From CALNXN01 sp942490645 (GTDB taxonomy: Bacteria; Pseudomonadota; Alphaproteobacteria; Rhodobacterales; Rhodobacteraceae): DNA of 64,000 nucleotides. The notes beneath the pieces are model-generated. The model made no database searches. It was given only the letters and a program-made list of their open reading frames with translations, and was not told the origin of the DNA. The DNA lies in assembly GCA_942490645.1 (NCBI GenBank), contig CALNXN010000009.1, forward strand, positions 1-64,000, read 5' to 3'. The position numbers were made by a program, and so were the translations under genes. Shown here one piece after another: positions 16,836-24,826 of the stretch (position 1 is its first letter; every line of letters starts with the position of its first letter).

Positions 16836-17309
16836 CTAGCCGAAGAGCACACGACGGCCCTGGGCAACGAAACAGGACATACTGTTGGCGAAATGCTGAA
16901 ATCCATGCAGAACGGCACCAACCGCTGTCTTCAAACAGCAGGCACTTTGGCAGGAATGTCGAAACCTACGCGGCACCGCTGATGAATGTGGCCAATGAAC
17001 CGCGACAGCTAGGATGAGGATCACCGTTGTGATCGGACCCCAGAGTTTGCGTTCTGTAGCCGAAGGCGTGATCCAGTTCAGCACCATCATCACCGCGTTC
17101 ATCGCGACGGCAGCCCATCCCGTCCACGACGGTCAACTTGGCCAGCGACCGTCCGCGGACAGGATGGCAAGCGCCATTGCGACCAAGATTGCAATGGATG
17201 CCGCCGCAACAAAGCGACCGGATCGTGGCAAGGGCCCTTCGACCTGCCCGCCCTGTGTGATCCTGCCCCATGGAGCACCCAGGATCAGCGCGCAGTAGGT
17301 ATTGGGCAT
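16836..17309 (-). pseudogene. Small membrane protein interrupted by in-frame TGA
   Basis: From ATG 17309 the frame reads GRFVAAASIAILVAMALAIL (a hydrophobic helix) and then meets TGA at codon 59 (17133-17135). The same frame continues past it with AAVAMNAVMMVLNWITPSAT and ERKLWGPITTVILILAVAV, two more membrane-like helices separated by a Ser/Glu-Arg-Leu-Trp loop. This layout matches small multi-helix membrane proteins of unknown function. The hydrophobic pattern resumes in frame after the stop, so a nonsense mutation is the simplest reading. The true C-terminus is uncertain because sequence below 16960 looks less constrained. Confidence 0.45.
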
Positions 17310-17742
17310 TCTAGTCTGCTTCTCATTGCACCGCCGAAGTTCGAACCGTCGTTCGTAACAGTGAAGAAAACCTGATCAAGCTTTCACGGTCGTTTCAAAG
17401 CACAACAAAGCAGGCCTTAGAACCCTGCCTGTGAAAGTCAGCTAAGTCCGCGTTGCGGCCATCTGCGCATGATGCAGCCAAAGTCCGGTCTGAGGCCACT
17501 TGACTGGCTTTCTGCGTCACAGCGAATGTCCGGTTTCGGGAAATGAAACATCTGGCAAAGCTAAAGGGCGGTACGGCTGTCCGAATACGACATGGATATG
17601 ATGTCTGGTTTGTAAACTCAGTAAAATTCCTCGGAGAAACCGTTGAATACGCTTGCTGCCTTGGCGACAGGATTCTGTTGGCAAGAGTTAATCTTTGGTG
17701 CACATTTTACTCAGGTCAAATTGTGACCAGAGGAACTTTTTT
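17310..17742. other. Intergenic, no gene recognised; leader of the FecR gene
   Basis: A 102-codon minus-strand frame (17395-17703) has no recognisable domain and is judged non-coding. The right end carries the AGGA ribosome-binding site (17731-17734) of the FecR-domain gene. Confidence 0.4.
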
Positions 17743-18411
17743 ATGTATTTTTGTCATATCCATGCGTCAAATACAAAGGCATTTTTGGCGCGTTCTTCAG
17801 TTCAGGGCTGCGTGTTTTCAGCTTTGCTCGCGGTGACATCTCTGGCTGCGACCTCTGCTCATGCAGAGGGTCGACAATGCCGGATCACGAGCATCTCAAA
17901 TGGATTTGCAACTCTCATCCGCGACAACGAGACGTTTCGTAGACCCGTTGGTCAATTGATCAAACAAGGCGACAAACTGGAAAAATCCGCCTCTGCCCAG
18001 GTGAGCATCACCTGCTCTGACGGTGGGGAAATCACGATCGGGCGTGCCAGCGAGGTCAATCTGGGCAACCTTGTCTCAGCGCCCATCGGTGAACCCCGCG
18101 TGTTTCGTATCCTGCGTGGTGTTGCGGGGTTTGTGATGCCGAAACAGGCGGCACCTGTGGAGGTGGAAACTCTGAACGCTGTCGCTTCCGTCCGATCGAC
18201 GGAATGGACTGTTGATGTCGATGGTAACACCACGCATGTTTTTGTGCGCGAAGGATTGGTAAAAGTGACTGGCACCAGCGGTCAAACTGCGCCTCTTGAT
18301 ACCGGCGAAGGTGTGAGCGTTCTGGCGGACGGTACTTTGGGGCCAGTAGCGTCTTGGGGCCAAGGTCGGATTGACGCGATGAACGCGCGATTGGGCGGTG
18401 ACTGGCGTTGA
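17743..18411 (+). CDS. Secreted FecR-domain protein
   Basis: 222 residues from the ATG at 17743, 8 nt after AGGA. A signal peptide occupies about residues 1-41 (SALLAVTSLAATSAHA). The mature part is a FecR/SH3-like beta domain with QLIKQGDKLEKSASAQVSIT, EITIGRASEVNL, GVAGFVMPK and ASVRSTEWTVDVDGNTTHVF. FecR domains sense or relay periplasmic signals. The gene overlaps the following CHASE2-cyclase gene by TTGA (stop TGA, start TTG), so the pair is translationally coupled. It probably supplies the periplasmic partner for that sensor; the ligand is unknown. Confidence 0.85.
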   Translation: MYFCHIHASNTKAFLARSSVQGCVFSALLAVTSLAATSAHAEGRQCRITSISNGFATLIRDNETFRRPVGQLIKQGDKLEKSASAQVSITCSDGGEITIGRASEVNLGNLVSAPIGEPRVFRILRGVAGFVMPKQAAPVEVETLNAVASVRSTEWTVDVDGNTTHVFVREGLVKVTGTSGQTAPLDTGEGVSVLADGTLGPVASWGQGRIDAMNARLGGDWR

Positions 18412-20252
18412 CACCTGCAAGGTGTGCCATCATCGCGTCCTTCTTTTTCGCGATGTGTCTCTCCTATTTTCAACTCGGAAACCAAGGTGGCGCGCTGTCC
18501 CGTTTGGAAGGCCAACTTCTGGATTTCAGGTATTCCTTCCGGGGTGAACTTGACCCACCCCATAACATCACAATTCTGGCGATTGACAACCTAGCGTTGG
18601 AACAAGCGCAAGCATTTCCGTTACCGCGCAAGATTATCGCAGACGCGATTAGGGCGGCACATGAAAACGGCGCGAAGGCGATTATTCTGGATTTGCTTTT
18701 GTCCGGCCCGACGGAAGACGACGCTGAACTCGAAGCCGCACTTGGTGTTGCCGAAACCACAGCACTTGCGGTGTCATTGACGCAGAATGCTCCAGCGCCG
18801 CCCCCCCGGTTCATCACGCAGTTAGAGCACAACAGCTTTGCTATTGTTCGAAATCGTCTCCCCCCAGGTCCCAAAGGAATTCTCGGCCCGCAGCAGGAAT
18901 TCGCAGAGCAAGCACAGCTTGGCCACGTTAATCTGCGTCTTGATGACGATGGCACATTGCGCCGGTTTCCCGCAGCCCTGCGCCCAGGGGAAGGTGCGGC
19001 ACTTCCAGCACTTGCGGTCGTTGCTGCCCGGCTCCATGCAGGTCTGAAAATTGACGCTCTGTCATTGGTTTCCGGAGAAGCCCTTCTTCTTGGGGATCGA
19101 CATATTCCATTGAACCCAAACAATATGGTCTTTCTCAATTATCTCGGGCCGCGTGGAACGATCCAGACCGTGCCAATCTCGGACGTGGCCAAAGCCGATC
19201 TTTCGGGAAAATTGGTCTTTATTGGTGCCACGGCGGACGGCTATAGTGACACCTTCGACACACCCTTTGACACGGCTTTGCCCGGTGTCGAGGCAATAGC
19301 GACACTGACAGCAAACATTCTGGGTCAGACAACCTTGCGTCGCGATCAAACAACCTGGCTTCTAGAGGCAACCCTCGCGATTGTTGGCGCAACGCTTGCC
19401 GCTTTGGCCGCATCCCTCTCGCGCCCTTTGATTGCTACTCTGGGCAGTCTCACAGTCTGGGCGGTAGGCCTCGCGGTATTGCAATTGGGCTTTTTGAAAT
19501 ATCTCTGGCTAGACGCGGCCACGGTTCTATTTGCGCTCTTATTTGGTACGTTTCTGGGGGCCGCTGCACGTTGGCAAATGAACCGAAAGCGCGCTTCGAA
19601 TTTGTCGCGCTATCAGTCACCACAACTCATGGAGGCGCTGGCAAGTCGCGCGACGCCAGAATTTGAAGGTCGTATGCAAAGGGCCTCGATTGTGTTTGTC
19701 GACCTCGCCGATTTCACCCAACGCAGCGCTGAGATCGGATCGGCTGACACCGGCAATTTGCTCAATAGATTTCACACGCTGGTCAATACTGCAGCCGAGC
19801 GCTGGAACGGCACCGTGTCTTATACCGCTGGCGATGGTGCAATGATTATTTTTGGCTTGCCGACAGTTGCCGTCGACGATGCAAAACGCGCAATTTGCTG
19901 CGCTGAAGACTTATTGCTCAAGATCGGCGCGGATGATTTGACCGGAACTGCCTCGAGCCAGGCATCTGTTCGGATCGGCGCACATTCGGGCGATGTCTTT
20001 GCGACCGTCTTGGGCGAAAAGGGCCGTTCTACGCCGACCGTGACGGGTGACGTGGTCAATACGGCAAGCCGTCTGCAAGAACAGGCCAAAATCCACGGTG
20101 CAATTCTGGCAATCTCGGATGACATATACCAAGAGGCCGGTCGTCCGGATCTACCAAGTTTGCATCATGCTGGCCCTGTGACGCTGCGCGGACGGTCCAA
20201 GAGCATTGATCTGTGGCTTATGCCACCCAGTGAAACGCGTTCCGGCGAATGA
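18408..20252 (+). CDS. CHASE2-domain adenylate/guanylate cyclase
   Basis: 614 residues from a TTG start coupled to the FecR gene. After an N-terminal membrane segment, a periplasmic CHASE2 domain spans about residues 30-300 (ITILAIDNLALEQ, LGHVNLRLDDDGTLRRFP, GKLVFIGATADGYSDTFDTP). It is followed by three closely spaced transmembrane helices (about 320-395) and a class III cyclase domain (about 420-605). Both metal-binding Asp are present, in VFVDLADFTQRS and YTAGDGAMIIFG, and TGDVVNTASRLQ holds the transition-state Asn and Arg. It should make cAMP (or cGMP) in response to a periplasmic signal. CHASE2-cyclases with FecR partners are a recurrent alphaproteobacterial pairing. No effector gene is adjacent. 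Confidence 0.9.
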   Translation: MTPARCAIIASFFFAMCLSYFQLGNQGGALSRLEGQLLDFRYSFRGELDPPHNITILAIDNLALEQAQAFPLPRKIIADAIRAAHENGAKAIILDLLLSGPTEDDAELEAALGVAETTALAVSLTQNAPAPPPRFITQLEHNSFAIVRNRLPPGPKGILGPQQEFAEQAQLGHVNLRLDDDGTLRRFPAALRPGEGAALPALAVVAARLHAGLKIDALSLVSGEALLLGDRHIPLNPNNMVFLNYLGPRGTIQTVPISDVAKADLSGKLVFIGATADGYSDTFDTPFDTALPGVEAIATLTANILGQTTLRRDQTTWLLEATLAIVGATLAALAASLSRPLIATLGSLTVWAVGLAVLQLGFLKYLWLDAATVLFALLFGTFLGAAARWQMNRKRASNLSRYQSPQLMEALASRATPEFEGRMQRASIVFVDLADFTQRSAEIGSADTGNLLNRFHTLVNTAAERWNGTVSYTAGDGAMIIFGLPTVAVDDAKRAICCAEDLLLKIGADDLTGTASSQASVRIGAHSGDVFATVLGEKGRSTPTVTGDVVNTASRLQEQAKIHGAILAISDDIYQEAGRPDLPSLHHAGPVTLRGRSKSIDLWLMPPSETRSGE

Positions 20253-20415
20253 GATGTGTCCCGACTTGCGTCGGTTTATTGCAACGCCCCTTTCGCTCAT
20301 AAAGCCTCACTGCCGTCACAGATATCTTGCGGGTCGTCATATAGGCCGCGCGAAGAGCGCCATCTCGAAAGCTGTCGTTGGCGCAAGTGCAGCGAAAGCT
20401 CGCTTTTCCTGCATT

Positions 20416-20449
20416 GCGGACCTTTTCACCTAGTGCGGCTAAGGTCCGC
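20416..20449. repeat. Inverted repeat, second GCGGACCTT-family site
   Basis: GCGGACCTT and AAGGTCCGC are separated by 16 nt, with the same 9-bp arms as the site at 3264-3299. It lies 164 nt after the cyclase gene in the otherwise gene-free stretch 20253-20590. No U-tract follows. Confidence 0.5.
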
Positions 20450-20590
20450 TTCCCGCCCACATGTACGATAACGACTGAAGTGCTGGGCGTGGCGGAGCGG
20501 TACTGACCATGAAGAAAGTCGCCCGGAATGACTGGGCTCCACTTAGTACAGGACAAAGGATTGGCCTTTGCCTGCAGAGTGGAGACCACG

Positions 20591-20785
20591 ATGATAGTAT
20601 CAGAACTAAAAACGCGCAAAGCCGATAAGCCCAAGCTGGGCGCAAACAAGGAGACGCGTCAGGCGCAGCTTCGAAAATTACTCAACCGCCAGTCCGGCGT
20701 ATCGATTGCACAACTACAGAAGATTTTCGGCTGGCAGCCGCACACAGCACGGGCCGCGATATCCGCGCAGCGTACGATGGTCTGA
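20591..20785 (+). CDS. DUF3489-type small protein, C-terminally truncated
   Basis: 64 residues from an ATG 6 nt after GGAG. The segment TRQAQLRKLLNRQSGVSIAQ, then LQKIFGWQPHTARAAIS, is the helix-turn-helix-like core of DUF3489 proteins, which are common on alphaproteobacterial mobile and accessory DNA. Family members normally continue for another 20-30 residues; here a stop follows ISAQRTMV. In the next frame (20749-20859) an unrelated-looking tail, FDTLIKSGVPAVWSEQREQF, runs to a TAA. This suggests a frameshift or a junction with another gene's 3' end. Probably a remnant. Confidence 0.55.
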   Translation: MIVSELKTRKADKPKLGANKETRQAQLRKLLNRQSGVSIAQLQKIFGWQPHTARAAISAQRTMV

Positions 20786-21040
20786 CGTTCGACACTCTCA
20801 TCAAGTCCGGTGTCCCGGCTGTTTGGTCAGAACAGCGCGAACAGTTCGCAAAGCTGTAAGTCAGTGGTTCCCCAATCCTCCAAACTCGTACCGCCGGAAT
20901 AGCAAACAGAGACTGCGGCCAGATTTTGGCCGGACCCGGGCTCACATCCGCGTCTCTATCGGAAACCACATAAGGCAAGCTTTGAAAACAGCACCAGAAA
21001 CGGGCTCTAGTCTTATGCTAGCCGGCAATCAGGGAGTGGT

Positions 21041-21115
21041 TGGCTGGGATGGTAGGATTCGAACCTACGGTACACTGTACCAAAAACAGTTGCCTTACCA
21101 CTTGGCTACATCCCA
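21041..21115 (-). tRNA. trnQ: tRNA-Gln (anticodon UUG)
   Basis: 75 nt including an encoded CCA (21041-21043). The acceptor stem TGGGATG pairs with CATCCCA. The anticodon stem ACTGT/ACAGT encloses loop TTTTGGT with anticodon TTG at 21081-21083. The T-arm TAGGTTCGAATCCTA is standard. All four arms can be drawn. Confidence 0.95.
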
Positions 21116-21127
21116 ACACTGGCGCGG

Positions 21128-21156
21128 TAATTAAGGCGGTCCGCTCCGTGGCGCAA
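21128..21156 (-). promoter_or_regulatory. Sigma-70-type promoter of tRNA-Gln
   Basis: On the minus strand a TTGCGC -35 (21151-21156) and a TAATTA -10 (21128-21133) are separated by exactly 17 nt. The predicted transcript would start a few bases before the tRNA 5' end at 21115. Confidence 0.5.
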
Positions 21157-21186
21157 GACCTGATACCGAAAAAAATGGTTAATTGG

Positions 21187-22179
21187 TTATGTACGTGTGT
21201 CCACCAGAATTGCGCCTGCGCGCGCTCCGCGCTCAACCGCCTCATGTGCGGCCGCTGTGTCCGCCAGTGGAAAGATTTCTTGAACAGGGCAATCAAGGGC
21301 GTTTGCTTTCAGCGCGCTGTGAAGCCGTTCAATGCAGGCCGAGCGATCTTTCGGACCCAGAAGGTAAATCAGCGCGATGTCGATGGTTACGGCTTTGAAC
21401 AATAGCGGGTAAAACGGCAGCTCTGGCGTCATGGACGCTGCAGAACCATAGGCCGAAATTACACCGTTTTCGGCGATCACATCAGTGTCGGTGGCGATAT
21501 TGGTGCCGAACTCAACTTCGACGATCCGGTCGATGGGCGCACCCGCATTTGCCTTCAGGATTTGGTTGGCGAGGTCCGGAGCGGTGTAGTCCAACACCGC
21601 GTCTGCTCCGGCCTGCGTGCAGCGATCCAACCCCGCCCCGCGCGCCGTGGCGATCACATGCGCGCCTCCCCATTTGGCCAGTTGAACCGCAAGATAACCT
21701 ACTGTTCCTGCGCCGCCTTGAATCAAAATGGTTTTGCCGCTGATATCACCGCCGCCAAAGACGGTGTGACAGGCTGTCAGTCCGGGGATGCCCAGGCTTG
21801 CAGCGGCTTCGAATGAAACGGAGGGCGGCAGGGCAACCGCCTGATCCGATGGCAGGGTGATGTGACTGGCCGCTGTGCCGAACGCGCGTCGCCATTGGCC
21901 ATTCCATATCCAAACCCGTTCCCCAACCCGAGCGGGCGCAACGCCGTCACCCACCGCGATGATGATACCAGCGCCGTCGCTATGCGGGATGATCCGGTCA
22001 AAGGGCGGCTTGGTCACACCGGGGCGGCCACCCGCGCGGGCTTTGACATCAGAGGGGTTCACACCCGAAAGCGCCAACTCGACTGTCACCTCACCCGGAT
22101 CAGGCTGCGGCGTGGGTAGGGATGTCAACTCCAGCACGTCGCGTGCGGCGCCGAACCGCGTGTAGCTGATGGCCTGCAT
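21187..22179 (-). CDS. NADPH:quinone reductase-like zinc-free alcohol dehydrogenase family protein
   Basis: 330 residues of the medium-chain dehydrogenase/reductase superfamily. The N-terminal GroES-like half has VTVELALSGVNPSDVKARAG and IIPHSDGAGIIIAVGDGV. The Rossmann half has KTILIQGGAGTVGYLAVQLA for NADPH binding. The usual structural-zinc cysteines are absent, as in quinone oxidoreductases (QOR/zeta-crystallin). It likely reduces quinones or alpha,beta-unsaturated carbonyls in the cytoplasm. It ends 72 nt from the tRNA-Gln gene and diverges from the haloalkane dehalogenase gene. Confidence 0.85.
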   Translation of the reverse strand: MQAISYTRFGAARDVLELTSLPTPQPDPGEVTVELALSGVNPSDVKARAGGRPGVTKPPFDRIIPHSDGAGIIIAVGDGVAPARVGERVWIWNGQWRRAFGTAASHITLPSDQAVALPPSVSFEAAASLGIPGLTACHTVFGGGDISGKTILIQGGAGTVGYLAVQLAKWGGAHVIATARGAGLDRCTQAGADAVLDYTAPDLANQILKANAGAPIDRIVEVEFGTNIATDTDVIAENGVISAYGSAASMTPELPFYPLLFKAVTIDIALIYLLGPKDRSACIERLHSALKANALDCPVQEIFPLADTAAAHEAVERGARAGAILVDTRT

Positions 22180-22269
22180 GGGGGGTCCTTTCCAAGATAC
22201 GCGACGTCGACCCTAGCGTCTTTGACTTGGATGGCTAGGGTGAAGTGACGTCAATAAGGATCCATAGCC

Positions 22270-23178
22270 ATGAAAGTGTTGCGCACACCAAATGATCGAT
22301 TTGAGGATCTGCCCGACTATCCCTTCGCTCCGCATTATCTGGAGGTTGATGATACCGAAGGCGGGACACTGCGTGTGCATTATCTGGACGAAGGCCCAGA
22401 AAGCGGTGAGCTCATCCTCTGCCTGCACGGAGAGCCGACGTGGTCGTATCTGTACCGCCATATGATCCCAGTGCTCGCAGCGGCGGGCCACCGTGTCGTG
22501 GCACCCGATCTGGTGGGCTTTGGCAAGTCGGACAAGCCGACGGAACGTAGCGATTATACCTATGCGCGGCATGTCGCATGGATGATCGATTTCGTTCAAG
22601 AAGCGGATCTGGTTGGAATAACGCTTGTCTGTCAGGATTGGGGCGGGTTGATCGGTTTGCGCCTTTTGGCGGCGATGCCGGAGCGATTTGCACGTGTCGT
22701 GATCGCCAATACGGCCCTGCCCACGGGCGATCAGCCGATGGGGCCCGCCTTTGAAAGCTGGCGCGCTTACAGTCAGGAAGTGGAAGAGTTCCGCTCCGGG
22801 CGCATTGTGTTCGGCGGCACGGTCTCCAAGCTGTCCGAGGCAGAGGTGGCCGCCTACGAGGCGCCGTTCCCGGACCAAACCTATTGTGCGGGCGCGCGTC
22901 AGTTTCCGATGCTGGTGCCGGCACACCCCGATGATCCCGAAGCACAACCCAATCGAGACGCGTGGGCCGTGCTGCAAGGTTTGCAATTGCCGGTGCTGAC
23001 CGCATTTGGCGCCGAAGACAAGGTGATGGCGGGGATCGACAAAGTGTTTCAAAAGCGGATGCCGGGGGCGCAAGGCCAACCGCATCAGATCCTGCCCGGC
23101 GCGGGCCACTTCCTGCAAGAAGACGTAGGCCCGGAACTGGCACAACTGACGCTGGATTTCATGGATCGCACCCGCTGA
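22270..23178 (+). CDS. Haloalkane dehalogenase (alpha/beta hydrolase, HLD-I type)
   Basis: 302 residues. LCLHGEPTWSYLYRHM carries the HGEPTW oxyanion/halide motif typical of haloalkane dehalogenases. LVCQDWGGLIGLRL supplies the nucleophilic Asp followed by the halide-binding Trp. FGAEDKVMAG contains the acidic partner and LPGAGHFLQEDVG the catalytic His. The length matches the family. It hydrolyses carbon-halogen bonds to an alcohol plus halide. The gene stands alone between divergent and convergent neighbours. The natural substrate, perhaps marine organohalogens, is unknown. A non-dehalogenating epoxide-hydrolase role is less likely given the Asp-Trp pair. Confidence 0.85.
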   Translation: MKVLRTPNDRFEDLPDYPFAPHYLEVDDTEGGTLRVHYLDEGPESGELILCLHGEPTWSYLYRHMIPVLAAAGHRVVAPDLVGFGKSDKPTERSDYTYARHVAWMIDFVQEADLVGITLVCQDWGGLIGLRLLAAMPERFARVVIANTALPTGDQPMGPAFESWRAYSQEVEEFRSGRIVFGGTVSKLSEAEVAAYEAPFPDQTYCAGARQFPMLVPAHPDDPEAQPNRDAWAVLQGLQLPVLTAFGAEDKVMAGIDKVFQKRMPGAQGQPHQILPGAGHFLQEDVGPELAQLTLDFMDRTR

Positions 23179-23187
23179 GCGTGGGGG

Positions 23188-23691
23188 TCAGTCGCGCAGT
23201 TCGTCGGCTGTCACGCCCCAAAGACGCTCCTTGGGAGCCCATCCGCGAAAACCACCAGCGCGCAGCTGGCACCATGCGAGCTCACATTTGCCCAGCCGCG
23301 CAATCACACCGGCCTCTAAGGCCGCGGTGACCGGGGTTTGTTCGTCGGGGCGCATGTGAAGTGTCAGCATGTCCTGTTCGATAATGACGGTGCGTGCGCC
23401 TGACAGCAGCGAGTAATGAACCCAACCGCCCTGACCATCGCGATCTTGCACCCGTCGCCAATGCCCATGTTCTGCAATGATGCGCAGTGGCATGTCGCGC
23501 CGTTTAAAGACCCAGTCGATCCGGTGGTTGAGCGATGGCCCGCGCCGCACATTGCCTTCTGCGGCTTTCATGGACACGTAACGCGGCAAGGGCAGGTTGG
23601 TTTCCGAGCCGATTTCGCCTGCTGCTCCGGGTCCACATAAGAATACAAGACACAGCAGCCCCGTTAAGGCGTTGGTCGTCAATCGGATCAT
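23188..23691 (-). CDS. Secreted SH3-domain protein
   Basis: 167 residues with a signal peptide ending GPGAAG (about residue 25). Two bacterial SH3 (SH3_3-like) units are visible. The first has YVSMKAAEGNVRRGPSLNHR and HGHWRRVQDRDGQGGWVH; the second has DMLTLHMRPDEQTPVTAALE and CQLRAGGFRGWAPKERLWGV. Such proteins are exported and probably bind the cell wall. It ends ten bases from the dehalogenase gene (convergent). Confidence 0.85.
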   Translation of the reverse strand: MIRLTTNALTGLLCLVFLCGPGAAGEIGSETNLPLPRYVSMKAAEGNVRRGPSLNHRIDWVFKRRDMPLRIIAEHGHWRRVQDRDGQGGWVHYSLLSGARTVIIEQDMLTLHMRPDEQTPVTAALEAGVIARLGKCELAWCQLRAGGFRGWAPKERLWGVTADELRD

Positions 23692-23809
23692 GGTTGGGCC
23701 CGTTTTTTCTATTCTGCTCGTTTTGCGCGCGCAGGTTCTTGTGCCTGCCCGTCACTTCCGCCACCATGCCACATATCAGTGCAATGCGCCAAGTCCGGGA
23801 GAATAAAAT

Positions 23810-24796
23810 ATGTCGAAACCGCGTTTGAGTGTTGTTGTCACGCGACGGTTGCCAGAAGCGGTCGAGACCCGGCTGTCGGAACTGTTCGATGTGCGCCTGC
23901 GCGACGATGACACCCCCATGACCCGCGCAGAACTGGGCGAGGCGATGAAGACAGCTGATGTGCTGGTGCCAACCGTGACGGATGAAATCGACAACGCGTT
24001 GATCGGTCAGGCTGGTGATCGGCTGAAGCTGATTGCCAACTATGGCGCAGGGGTGGACCATATCGACGTGGCCACTGCACGCCAGCGTGGGATTTTGGTC
24101 TCCAACACACCCGGCGTTCTGACGGATGACACGGCCGATATGACGATGGCACTTGTGCTGGCTGTCACGCGGCGGATCCCTGAAGGGTTGGCCGTGATGC
24201 AGTCGGGCGAATGGACCGGCTGGGCGCCAACTGCATTGTTGGGCGGCCGCGTGGGCGGGCGCCGGTTGGGTATATTGGGCATGGGGCGGATCGGGCAGGC
24301 GGTGGCCAAACGCGCCGCAGCTTTTGGTATGCAGGTGCATTATCACAACCGCCGCCGCTTGCGCCCGGAAATCGAAAAAGAGTTGCAGGCCACTTATTGG
24401 GAGAGCCTTGATCAGATGGTCGCGCGCATGGACGTGCTGTCCGTCAACTGCCCGGCGACACCCTCGACGTTTCATTTGCTGAATGCACGCAGGCTCAAAT
24501 TGATGAAGCCGGACGCCGTGCTGGTGAATACATCGCGCGGCGAAGTGGTCGATGAAAACGCGCTGACACGGATGTTGCGCGCGGGCGATATCGCGGGCGC
24601 CGGGCTGGATGTCTATGAACGGGGCCATGACATCAACCCACGTCTGCGCGAGCTCAAGAACGTGGTGCTCTTGCCGCATATGGGGTCCGCAACCCTCGAA
24701 GGACGGATCGAGATGGGCGAGAAAGTCATCATCAATATCAAGACGTTCGATGATGGGCACCGTCCGCCGGATCAGGTCGTGCCATCCATGCTATAA
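23810..24796 (+). CDS. D-2-hydroxyacid dehydrogenase (glyoxylate/hydroxypyruvate reductase type)
   Basis: 328 residues. NYGAGVDHIDVATARQRGI, the NAD(P) site RRLGILGMGRIGQAVAKRA, VNTSRGEVVDENAL (catalytic Arg) and VVLLPHMGSATLEGR (catalytic His of the Glu-His pair) are the standard motifs of this family. It interconverts 2-keto acids such as glyoxylate or hydroxypyruvate with D-hydroxy acids. It is 30 nt upstream of ggt in the same direction and near an FAD-linked D-hydroxyacid oxidase, which suggests shared hydroxyacid metabolism. Confidence 0.9.
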   Translation: MSKPRLSVVVTRRLPEAVETRLSELFDVRLRDDDTPMTRAELGEAMKTADVLVPTVTDEIDNALIGQAGDRLKLIANYGAGVDHIDVATARQRGILVSNTPGVLTDDTADMTMALVLAVTRRIPEGLAVMQSGEWTGWAPTALLGGRVGGRRLGILGMGRIGQAVAKRAAAFGMQVHYHNRRRLRPEIEKELQATYWESLDQMVARMDVLSVNCPATPSTFHLLNARRLKLMKPDAVLVNTSRGEVVDENALTRMLRAGDIAGAGLDVYERGHDINPRLRELKNVVLLPHMGSATLEGRIEMGEKVIINIKTFDDGHRPPDQVVPSML

Positions 24797-24826
24797 CTCT
24801 CGGATAACGCGAATCGGAGATCCCTC

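Noticed and set aside
22213..23145. 310-codon minus-strand frame
   Set aside because: Antisense shadow of the haloalkane dehalogenase gene.
23504..24760. 418-codon minus-strand frame
   Set aside because: Antisense shadow of the 2-hydroxyacid dehydrogenase gene; His/Gln-rich composition and no motif.
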